Assembly: GCA_963576785.1 (NCBI GenBank) | Contig: OY756142.1 | Coordinates: 1,240,001-1,304,000, forward strand | DNA length: 64,000 nt | From: Chlorophyllum brunneum | Lineage: Eukaryota; Basidiomycota; Agaricomycetes; Agaricales; Agaricaceae | Direction: 5' to 3' | Shown: piece after piece, positions 23,853 through 33,829 of the stretch | Position numbering within the stretch: position 1 is the stretch's first letter | Layout: each line of letters begins with the position of its first letter | Program-made: the position numbers and the translations under genes | Notes under the pieces: generated by a model | Told to the model about the DNA's origin: nothing | What the model saw: only the letters and a program-made list of their open reading frames with translations | Databases searched by the model: none

Positions 23853-24006
23853 GATGGTATCGCTCTTGGGGGTTATATCATGGCATGAAGAACATGTAGA
23901 TGAGCTATATGATGTCTTTATTATAATCGAACAATCTAAAGTGTGTAAGTACGACAAAAGCATCCGTAAAATATCACTCCCACAACCGTTTGTCACCTGA
24001 AGTAAT

Positions 24007-25432
24007 TTAATTGGTGCGGTAGAGTGCACGTTTTGCGACCTTGACGATCAGTGGGGTATCAGGGAATGACAGATTCTCGAGGTTTGTCGCATACTGTAGA
24101 TGAAATTAAGGCATGTCCCGTGGAGGCTGATGAGTGGCTTACAGGTGTTGGGACATCGGCGCCAGTGATACGTTCAACGGGAGCATCAAGGTAGTCAAAG
24201 GCTTCACTTTCGATGATCTGAGCGCAAATTTCACTACCAACGCCAAAGGCCGGGAAACCACCCTCGACGATCAGAAGCCTAGAGAATATATAAGTCAATG
24301 GACTGTGGCAGAGTATATTGAGCCTTGCCTGTTGGTCTTCTTGACAGATTTTTTGATAGTATCAATGTCAAGAGGGCGAATGCTACGGAGGTTGATGACT
24401 TCGGCCTTGATGCCTTCCTTGGCGAGGATATCGGCAGCCTCAATACTGTGAGTGACCATTTTGCTGTGAGCAACGATGGTAACGTCACTGCCTTCCTGCT
24501 CGACCTTGGCCTTTCCGATAGGGAGAAGGAAGTTGTCCGACATGGCCTGCTGCGACATAGGGAAAGAGACGCCATACATCATCTCGTTTTCAAGGAAAAC
24601 AACAGGGTTGGGATCTCGGATAGCAGACTACTCGAGAGTTAGGCGACTTGTCATCCCAGCGGCAAAAAAAAAAAGTATGGCACGTGCCTTAAGTAGGCCT
24701 TTACAGTCCTCAGCACTCCATGGACTGACGACCTTGAGGCCGGGGATAGAGCCATACCATGCTGCGTAGTCCTGCGAATGCTGTGCAGCAACACCAGCAG
24801 CAGCACCGTTGGGACCTCGGAATACGACGGGACAAGGGACATTACCACCGGACATGTAATATGTCTTGCCAGCGGAATTAACAATCTGGTCAATCGCCTG
24901 CATGGCAAAGTTGAAGGTCATGAACTCGCAGCTAGTGAAAGACGTAAATCCAGGTGTGCTGGTCAAGGCTTGTTGCGACGTACATGGGACGGAGCCCCTG
25001 GAGGGCAGCACCAACAGCAAGACCGGCGAAACCCATCTCGGTAATGGGGGTATCGACGACACGCTTCTCGCCAAACTTATCCATAAGGCCCTTTGTCACC
25101 TGGACTGATTTCAGAACTTCCCGGAATGCCAGGTGTACAAAGCGTCAAAGTACCTTGTATGCACCATTGTACCTTGCAACTTCCTCGCCAAGGATAAAAA
25201 CCTTCTCGTCACGGACCATCTCCTCCTCCATGGCCATATTGAGTGCCTCACGGACGGTCATCTAGTCACAGTAAGCAGGGGAAACGGAAGAAGACGAGGT
25301 CAGGCATACTGAGTGTTCTGATTCTGCCGTGGCATAAGTGCGGATGGCAGGAAGGACACGGTGGGAGGCGACAGAGGGAGAGGCCCTTTGAAGAGCAGGG
25401 GCGAGACGTGTAAAAGCCAGGCGGGAAACCAT
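24007..25432 (-). CDS. PDB1: Pyruvate dehydrogenase E1 component subunit beta, mitochondrial
   Basis: Seven exons (25432-25310, 25261-25154, 25099-24984, 24931-24688, 24627-24329, 24278-24143, 24093-24007) give 370 residues. The basic, serine-rich N-terminus is a mitochondrial presequence. The mature part shows [51 protein letters not shown] and [20 protein letters not shown]. With E1-alpha it forms the thiamine-diphosphate enzyme that decarboxylates pyruvate for the PDH complex. Introns 4 (24628-24687) and 5 (24279-24328) both start with GC; no GT donor keeps the conserved frame. The start codon is 131 bp from that of the divergent SDR gene. Confidence 0.97.
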
Positions 25433-25563
25433 GGAGGAAGTGAGAAAGGTCAAAAATCGAAACCGGGTTGTTGGTCGACGCGGTGCCAAACCATGGACGC
25501 GTGACTGTGACCCCCACCGGGCCGGAGCCTGGAGTAAGTCCCTGCATATCCCCAACGTAGCTC

Positions 25564-26543
25564 ATGGCGTCCAGAACCCCCACCGTCCTTGTTACTGGCG
25601 CGTCAAGGTGCGGCTTTCTCTCCACTCGGAACAGACAGTCCTCACCCCTCTCAGGGGCATCGGCCTCGCAGTTGCGAGTTTCCTTCTTACCAAATTCCGT
25701 GCAAACGTTGTCGCTGTCTCCAGGTCCTCAACACCAGAATTAGAGGCCTTGAGATCGGATGCCCTTCTGCACATCCAATGTGACATGTTGGTTCCAGGAT
25801 ATTAGCAATTCGGTCAAGGTCTCATTTATCCCGTAGCACAGATGAACATGCCGTCAATTCTGCCGTATCGACTGCAGTCACCACTTACGGTGGGATTGAT
25901 GGCCTTGTCCTCAATGCAGGGGCACTGGATCCTCTGTGCCGCATAGGAGACACCACTCCTCTGGTATCATGGAAAAAACATTTCGATATCAACTTTTTCT
26001 CGCTTGTCATTGCAGTCAAGGCTACCCTCCCACATCTGCGCAAGAGCCCAGTCGGCGGTAAAATCGTCTTCGTCAGCTCAGGAGCAGCTGTCAAAGGCAC
26101 AGCGGGATGGGGCCCTTACAACGCCGTCAAGGCAGCGATGAACTCACTCTGCAGGTGATGTTCCTTGGCCATGCTCCATATCCAGTGCCTTATACTAGTC
26201 TCTGGTTGTGTACAGGACCCTCGCGGAAGAAGAGTCGGACATTGTTTCAGTCGCTCTCAGGCCCGGTATGGTGGATACAGCGGCGAGTGTTTCCCAACGC
26301 CCATATACCCTTGGGGATTGACGACTGCGAGTCTAGATGCAGGAAGCACTAAGGAAATCCGGGGCTGCTCATATGACCAAGGACTGCTACGAATCCTTCG
26401 TACGCGCACACGCAGAAGGAAAGCTGGTCAAACCCGAGGAATGTGGCCATGTGATCGCTGCCCTGGCCCTGGAAGCAACTCCAGAAATGAGCGGTGCATT
26501 TGTCAGCTGGAATTCTGAAGAATGTCTACCGTATAGACAATAA
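25564..26543 (+). CDS. Short-chain dehydrogenase/reductase (Irc24/sepiapterin-reductase-like)
   Basis: Five exons (25564-25607, 25655-25786, 25837-26154, 26216-26282, 26337-26543) give 255 residues, normal for classical SDRs. Visible are the cofactor motif TGASRGIGLAV, the LNAG strand, the catalytic serine in SSGAA, the YxxxK pair in YNAVK, and LRPGMVDT. The basic residues after the second strand (VAVSRSS) suggest NADPH. Substrate unknown; benzil-reductase/Irc24-type carbonyl reductases look closest. Intron 4 (26283-26336) fits a GC donor; a GT donor six bases downstream would keep the frame and add two residues. Confidence 0.88.
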
Positions 26544-26789
26544 TGATATGGCACCGGAATCTCTACTTGAATCAGGTGGCATGCAGTACTATGTTGGTAA
26601 AGCCAGGAGTAAGTACAGATGGAATGCAAGAAGCGATGATCCACGGAACGGAGAATACTGTCTAAACGTTCTTCTCTAAAAAGGAATACGACTTCCCAAT
26701 GGATTCCTCTACTATCCTCTGCCCTCAAAAAAGTACACGTGCAAGGCAATCCCATGAAGTATAAATCTTCTTTCCGAGGTTCTCTGCCC

Positions 26790-28076
26790 ATGGCTGGCTT
26801 CATTGACATCCACCACCATTTCTTCTCCCCGGACCTCGAAAAAGTCAAATTTTCAACGAATTCCGGATGGCGGACACCAGAGGAGAATTTGCCATGGACA
26901 CCAGAACTTAGTATCAGGGTCATGGACTCTGTCGGCATCCAGGCTGCTATTCTCTCCTTTCCTGCCTTCCCGTCTGGCGAGATTAGCGCAGAGAACAGAG
27001 CTCTTGCTAGAAGTAGAAACAGTTATGTGGCTGGCGTATGCCGAAAACATCCTACCAGATTCGGGTTCTTCGCTACCCTGCCGTTCTTAGATGACGTCCA
27101 AGGTAGTATCTGTTTTGTTCAGTCAAATCTACAACCATCCCTACTCCGCAATTGTTTCAGGTGTCATTGACGAGATAGCTCATGCCTTCGATGTGATCGG
27201 CGCTGATGGCATTTCGATGTCTTCTTCCTATGGCAAAGGAACAGCTTCGAGTGAGTGTAGCACATCTATAGGTCGTTCTTGTCATTCGGGGAACATCAAT
27301 AGACTACGTTGGTCATGTCAAGTATGAACCCATTTGGGCCGAACTCAACCGACGCAAAGCTGTCGTTTTCCTCCACGGTAACCAGATGCCTTCTGCAGTT
27401 CCGTGGCCACACCCTACTCTAGGAATACCAGTGTGCGAAGTAAGGTCCTCGTGGAAACCTTTCGTCTCTATAGACTAATGAGATTACAACAGGTCCCAAA
27501 CGAGACTTTCAAAGCGGCAGCCCACCTCGTCGTAACAGGTCGTAAACGCCACTACCCAAATATCAAGATCATCCTTGCCCACTTGGGTGGTAGCACGCCC
27601 TTTCTAGCTTCTCGCGTCGCCGTCCTCTCTCGGTATATGGGTTGTGAACTCACGCCAGAAGCAATCCTTCAAGACTTCGGGACTTTCTACTACGACACGG
27701 CATTGAGTGCATGGGGTCCCAATTTGGTCGCTATGGACAGCTTTGTCCCTCATACTCAGATCCTTTTTGGCACAGATTTTCCCGGTAAGTAGAGTCTTTG
27801 CGTTCCTTGTGCTTTCCTCACTCTGAGAATGCTCACGAGTATTCCCTCCGCTTTTGACGTTTGTGCTTATTGTGCGCTCTAGCAGTTAGTGCGGAAATGT
27901 CAAACTGGTACAAGGAACAGGTCGAGAGTCATTACGGCACCGAGCAGACAGACGAGAAGCTGCGAGCAATTGTACGCGAGAATGCTCTCAGGATGTTTCC
28001 CCGACTTTGTGAACGCATCTCCGTTGTTAATGGCTTAGGGGAGAGTGAAGGTCACAGGCTTCAGTGCATGCTCTAA
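26790..28076 (+). CDS. Amidohydrolase-family decarboxylase (ACMSD / 6-methylsalicylate decarboxylase-like)
   Basis: Five exons (26790-27102, 27161-27250, 27303-27439, 27493-27784, 27883-28076) give 341 residues. The N-terminal IDIHHHFF supplies the metal-binding HxH, and VVFLHGNQMP, IILAHLGGSTPF and LFGTDFP supply the further His and Asp ligands of the amidohydrolase-2 fold. Fungal members with this layout decarboxylate aromatic or muconate-type acids, such as 6-methylsalicylate. An in-frame ATG at 26754 would add 12 residues. It follows the SDR gene in the same direction with 246 bp between; whether the two share a pathway cannot be told. No secondary-metabolite synthase is nearby. Confidence 0.82.
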
Positions 28077-28374
28077 ATTTTTCCAATTCTCGCACTACAT
28101 ATGCCAGGCTCTTAGATGGATTTTAGGAAGAATTACAAACGAATGAGGCACTCCACTACAGGGGTAATGCTAGGGTATACAACAAACCGGGCAGCAATGA
28201 GGTAGACAAACGCAGAGCATTAAAGCAAATCCAAAAAAATGCGCGCTTCTACGAATGTCTGCTTGTAGGGTGTATCAACAATGATGAACAGTAGTGGGGT
28301 GTTGGTTTTGAGTGTTTGAAAACGATGACCTCGTGTAGGATCGGGTATCCATGACATCCCCATTGAAAGTGATT

Positions 28375-30213
28375 TCAAGACTCTGATTCCTCCAGCCATT
28401 GGAATATCTCTATATGGCCAAGCGTGCCTCTTAATAGCGCCTGGCCATGACGACCACTGGGATCATACCAGAGTCCTTTTTGAACACCATGCGACCTAAG
28501 GTAACGCTTGATGCGCTAGGGAAGTAGATAAATTACCAACATCTGGTATTGCACGCGGCAAACGAGCCTTACCTCAGCATTCAAGATATCATCTCTACCA
28601 CCTAGGAAGTACATCGTTTTGGACGGGTCCCTGGCATTAGGTATTTCCTCAAACCAGAGTGTATTCGAGACCCAATCAAAATGCCGTTGCAAGAGATTTG
28701 CAACCCCAATTTCCGAACTGACGAAGTAACGCATGAGGAGTTCGAAACCCTGGAATAGGTTGACTAGGTAGGGTATGGAGATCATGACTTTCAACTTACC
28801 GTCATGGCTGGACGATACATGAACTTGTAGCAAACGTCACCTTCCCATTGGCAGAAAGTGACAGGGTCAACAAAGCATGACCGAGTAAGCATACTGGGAT
28901 ATGCTTTTAGCATCCATGCATGAAGATATGTCCCACTGACGTTTGATCAGAGGTCTGCAGGGCACCGATCGGAAAGCACGCTCACTTGGAATGACTGAGC
29001 ATAGTAACTCCTCGCCTGCTTTGCAAAAGATCCTGCTCGACACTCTTTTCCTCATCAACGTCGGCTTCGAAATCCTCACCAAATTCAGTTTCCAAGCGCG
29101 CCCAACCAAGATTATCAAGGACTCTAGCAAGACTGTTGGCCATTTGATGCCGTGTGGAGGGTATGAGGAAGTGAGGGTGGAAAAAGTCCTGACTGATTTG
29201 CGGCTGCAGCAGAATTAGAAGAGGTCGGTTTGTGAACCTTGTGAAGAGCTTGGAGATAAACAAATGGTACTGCAGCAGGCCAAGCCCTAGGCCGTGAACA
29301 AAAACCAAAGGACGCGGACCCTGTTTGCCATCCCAATTCTTAGGTATCCGGAGCAGATACTCCAGGTTCTCGTGCCTCTCAAAGCTGGCTCCAAAGTGAT
29401 TGACGTAGCGACGTCTAAGCCAGCGGTTGATCAATCCAATAATAGCATAGAATGTGATGGGACGCCAGTTGATGAAAGCCCGATCAACAGTCAGACGAAG
29501 AGGAATAATGCTAGAATTGGAGCCCTCTGGGAATTTTGCGCCGGTCCGTTTCTCGAGCAATGTTAGTGCTTCATCCAGAGCCTCCTTCTGCAAGGGAGAT
29601 ATTTTTTCTGGGGTGGGCATGTCTGCGTTGAACATAGCCCAGTAGAGCCATTTCCTGACTTCAAGGGCTCGAATAGACGACCAAGGGGCGAGACGGAACC
29701 AGTTCCGAAGACTGTTGCGGAAGTCGATTGCACGAGGATCCTGTTTCTCAAGTTGTACGATGGACTCTCCTGGACTTCCAGGGCGGCTAACTACGAGAGA
29801 TTCCTCGTCGCCACCGTCTTCAGGAAGAGGAGCAAGACCCGCTTTTAGAAGTCGCACGTACGCGGTCTTAATTTCCAGAGGGTCTCCTGGACCAGCAGTG
29901 GTAGGAGGAGTGATCTGCCGGGCAAGCTGGACGTGATAAACACTGAAGAACGCCTAGAAGAGAACTGTGAGCTATGACCGGCAGATGTGTTAACGACAAA
30001 ATTGACCTCAGCGAGAGCAACCGCAAAGAAGACATGACCCTTTGAGGCATAGGTCCATATCTTTCCGGTGTGCAAGGAATAGATCACGAATGCCCAAGCG
30101 AGGGGGATAGCGGACCAGAAGGGGAGGACGAGGAGAAAGAAGACGACGTAGAAGGACAGGGTGCGTCGACGCGTCGGGACAGTGAGGTCGGCAATGTCGA
30201 CCACGTCGTCCAT
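28375..30213 (-). CDS. Membrane-anchored alpha/beta-hydrolase
   Basis: Five exons (30213-30007, 29953-28986, 28935-28800, 28749-28573, 28515-28375) give 542 residues. Two hydrophobic helices near the N-terminus (YVVFFLLVLPFWSAIPLAWA) suggest membrane anchoring. The hydrolase fold starts around residue 270: LVFVHGLGLGLLQYH is the oxyanion loop, and MLSHSNG is a nucleophile elbow of SxSxG type with Ser replacing the usual first Gly. GRDDILNAE and RHGQAL would provide the acid and histidine. Substrate unknown; a lipid or ester is likely. Its start codon lies 203 bp from that of IDH1 on the other strand. Confidence 0.82.
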
Positions 30214-30416
30214 TGGGGGGGAGACGGAAAGAGGCCTCTGAAGCTGGCCTCGGCTGCTGTGAGCAATGCAACTCGGAGTACTTTGCTATGAAAACCGATA
30301 CCACTTTTGGACGGAACAGCGATATCACGTGGTCGAGTTACTGTCTAGGCACGTGCCGGTATTTCGAATCCTCTCCTCCAAATTTAACCGTCTCGTCCTC
30401 TTCCACCCTTCCCTCC

Positions 30417-32054
30417 ATGGCGTCCACAATCTTGCGCAACACCATCGCTGCCTCTGCCCGCTCCGCCCTCCCCCAGTCTGTCGTGTGTATATTTCTACTC
30501 ATCTCAAGCTGATACTCACTTCCATCTCTAGCGGTCAGCAACCACCTTGTCTGCTGGATTCCCCAAAGTTACTCAGCGTGTATGTCTCGAGCTCTCTTTT
30601 CGTATTCTTTGTTCCTTAAAAGTACTTAGCCTACAACCAAGTACGGCGGGGTATACACTGTATGTCTTTGTGACCCCACCCTCATATTTACTCGGTCCTG
30701 ACTCTCAGCCAGGTGACCCTCATTCCCGGTGATGGTATCGGTACAGAAATTACAGACTCCGTCAAAGAGATTTTTGAATATGTCAATGCTCCCATTGAGT
30801 GGGAGCAGTATGACGTATCCGGAATGTCCTCCTCTGGTGAGGCGCTCTTCAAGCAGGCTATGGAGAGCCTCAAGCGCAATCGCGTCGGTTTGAAGGGTAC
30901 GTGAGTTTCTTGACAATATCCACACATCCTAGAATCTTATCTCTACTTAATCCATACAGGAATTCTTTTCACTCCAATCTCTCAGTCAGGACACATCTCA
31001 TGGAATGTGGCTATGCGCCAGCAGCTTGATATTTATGCCTCTGTAGTCCTCTGCAAGTCACTCCCTGGCCACCCCACCCGTCACTCCAATGTTGATTTTG
31101 CCATCATCCGTGAAAACACTGAGGGTGAATACTCGGGTCTGGAACACCAGAGTTACCCCGGTGTTGTCGAGAGTTTGAAGGTTTCCACAAGGGCGAAGGC
31201 TGAACGTATCTCCCGCTTCGCTTTCGATTTTGCCCTGAAGAATGGCCGTAAGGTGATTGCAAACTTTCTAGATATCTACGAGCCCATACTCATTTTGCTA
31301 TTATAGAAGGTTACCTGTGTCCACAAGGCTAATATCATGAAACTCGGTGATGGTCTCTTCCTCAACACCTTCCGGCGCGTGGCAGAAGAGTACAAATCCT
31401 CTGGCATCGAGTCTAATGACATGATTGTCGATAACACGTGAGTTCAGCCCACGGATGTTGCTTTGTCTTTTTACGGTTCGCCATTCTAACGTAGCGATAT
31501 AGTTCTATGCAGCTTGTTGCCCGACCAGGCCAATTTGACGTCATGGTCATGCCTAATCTTTACGGTGCTATCGTCTCTAACATTGGTGCTGCCCTTGTCG
31601 GAGGACCCGGTATCGTTCCGGGCTGCAACGTCGGGCGGGTTCGTGACCTATCTTTACTCGCAGGTCATCATTCTCACGTCCTCGCATAACTCCAGGAATA
31701 CGCTTTGTTCGAGCCCGGTTGCCGACACGTCGCAAGCGATATTATGGGTACCAACCGTGCCAACCCCACTGCAATGGTTCTCAGTGCTACGATGATGCTC
31801 CGTCACCTTGGGTAATTTTTTTCTTTATACTGCGGGTCAAATCTACATACTCACCACAAGACTCAAGACTGGATTCAATTGCCAACAGCATTGCCAGTGC
31901 CACATTCGATGTTATCAATGAGGGTCAAGTTAGGACAGCCGACATGGGTGGTAGGTTGTTCCGACCCGAATCGAGCCCGAAGTTTGACTGTCCATAATTT
32001 GTAGGTTCTGCCACAACTTCGGACTTTACAGCAGCCATTCTCAAGCGGTTGTGA
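30417..32054 (+). CDS. IDH1: Isocitrate dehydrogenase [NAD] subunit 1, mitochondrial
   Basis: Ten exons (30417-30482, 30532-30579, 30630-30659, 30713-30896, 30960-31252, 31307-31437, 31503-31638, 31696-31811, 31868-31950, 32005-32054) give 378 residues. A basic presequence is followed by [41 protein letters not shown] and [12 protein letters not shown]. It belongs to the beta-decarboxylating dehydrogenases; the ISQSGHIS segment and the overall pattern match the regulatory Idh1 rather than the catalytic Idh2 subunit. It works with Idh2 in the mitochondrial citric-acid cycle. The exon 1 donor could also lie at GTCGTG three bases upstream, removing one valine from the presequence. Confidence 0.95.
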
Positions 32055-32199
32055 GCTCTTGCAGTGGAAATGGATAAAGCATAAGAGAATTAGAGATAAC
32101 ATCTTGATTTGGCGTGTGGGCACCATGCTCCCTATACAGACATCTTAGATTACTATATCCCTGTACCAAAAGTACTATTCGTGCAATACTATCCATATA

Positions 32200-33671
32200 T
32201 TACCCTTCTTGCGCCGAAAAATGAAGATCAATATTATCAAAGGCAGGATCATGACTATCCAAAGTAGCTTCGGATTCCTCCAAAGTCATCACCCGCGCTT
32301 TCTTGGCCTTGGGTTTGTCGAGCTGTCCCATGCCTACCGGTAACTTGCTACCAAACGCTTTTTCGATCTTGATTCCCGGTTGAACGGTTCGGGAGACAGC
32401 TTTCGCCGAATTGCTGCACGACGCCACTTCATTCTGTCGAAGGCCCAACACTGTCGCGCACTTGACTTCGGAACGTTTTCCCCACTCATCTACCTGCGGT
32501 CTGAAGTCTGCATACAGTGACCAACCCTTGGTATTTAGGACATCGGGCGGATAGCTTGCAGCGAGAAGTTGGAGTGCACCCATCATGTGTGGTGTGGTCT
32601 GCCTGAAGGAACGAGTGATGTAGGAAAATGCCACGTTAGGAAAGACTGGCTTGCCACTGGAAAGGGCGCGCCATTGACCTTCCCGCATTTGATAAAGTGG
32701 ACTGCAAATGCGGGAGTTAAGACCTGAGGAATGTGATTTTGGAATAACACAACTTACATCCTGTACGGATTATCAGATTCTGAGTCAACATTTCAATGCT
32801 TTTTCCCTACCTCCGCCCCATTAGATCGATATACGGTTGTGTACCCGTTGATGAGGCCTCCACATGTTTTCCCCTCCCCTCGTTGAACATTCCAAGGGAC
32901 ATGCCTTTGGATAATGCGTTTAGTTCAGTGTATACAGATGCTACGTTCACTCATATAATTAGAAGGTAGCACCAAAAAATCGGAGAGCGACCTGCCTATG
33001 CTCAGTGCCTCTGCTCTCTTAAATCCGAGTCGTTCCGCAACAGCCATGGCCCATGCCATCATTACCGGGGCTCTATTAATGACACAGGACTTCTTATGAA
33101 GCATGTCTTCGTCGAGAATCTCGGTGAATTCAAAATTCCCGTCGCCTACTTCGCCATCTTGGGACCCACTGGGGAGGAATTCATTCTCATCGCTTGAGGG
33201 TCCTCGCTTGCGCTTATGGGGTGAGGCCTTGATATGAAGTTGCTTTACAAAGCTGAAGAACATGCGCCAAAGAACTCTGACATACTACACCTCGAGGGGT
33301 TGACAACTGAGATCCAGAGGTCTTGGGGGTTTCTGCACTAGGTGAGGTAGCCATGTTCTTTCCAATATCGTCCTGCGTGACAGGGTTCCCCTTGTACATA
33401 TATCCAGCTTTACGAAAGGCGGACAACACGAGCTTCCGGTCCCCTTTGTCCGATATACCCGCCACATCGAGCTTGGCGTCCGTCAGCTCAGAAAGCTGGG
33501 AGGGTGTGTTGTACTCTTTATATCTGTACGGTGGTTCAGCCAAAGGTGGTGGCATAAACCATGTACTTACATCTTGCCGGTAACAGCCATTGCCTTAGGA
33601 ACTGGAATACCATTGCCCGTAAGGACCTTGAGGAACTTGGGAAGAGGAAGTTTCGATTCTTGCCCCACCAT
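32200..33671 (-). CDS. Conserved basidiomycete protein of unknown function, 400 aa
   Basis: Six exons: 33671-33571, 33523-33289, 33227-32996, 32940-32811, a 3-nt exon 32760-32758, and 32701-32200, together 400 residues. The N-terminus (MVGQESKLPLPKFLKVLTGNGI, continuing into a helical LSELTDAKLDVAGI and LVLSAFRKAGY) looks like a SAM-type helical module. A basic PHKRKRG suggests nuclear location. The middle part, RAPVMMAWAMAVAERLGFKR through LYQMREGQWRALSSGKPV, is strongly helical. I recognise no named domain. It is head-to-head with the DUF262 gene, 158 bp between start codons. Intron 3 (32941-32995) fits a GC donor. Confidence 0.78.
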
Positions 33672-33829
33672 GTCAGGATTGGAAAGAAGTCAATGGAGAG
33701 GGTAATTCCAAAACACAAACAAATAACACGCCCTGAATGATCGTTGAATATCGACAACCTTCCATTACCCTCGGTGACCGTCTACAACACAGAGCTACCA
33801 CATACCCATCTGAAACAATTGAGACTAGG

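Noticed and set aside
31514..31997. Alternative forward frames in the 3' half of IDH1
   Set aside because: They read through introns and break the conserved dehydrogenase sequence.
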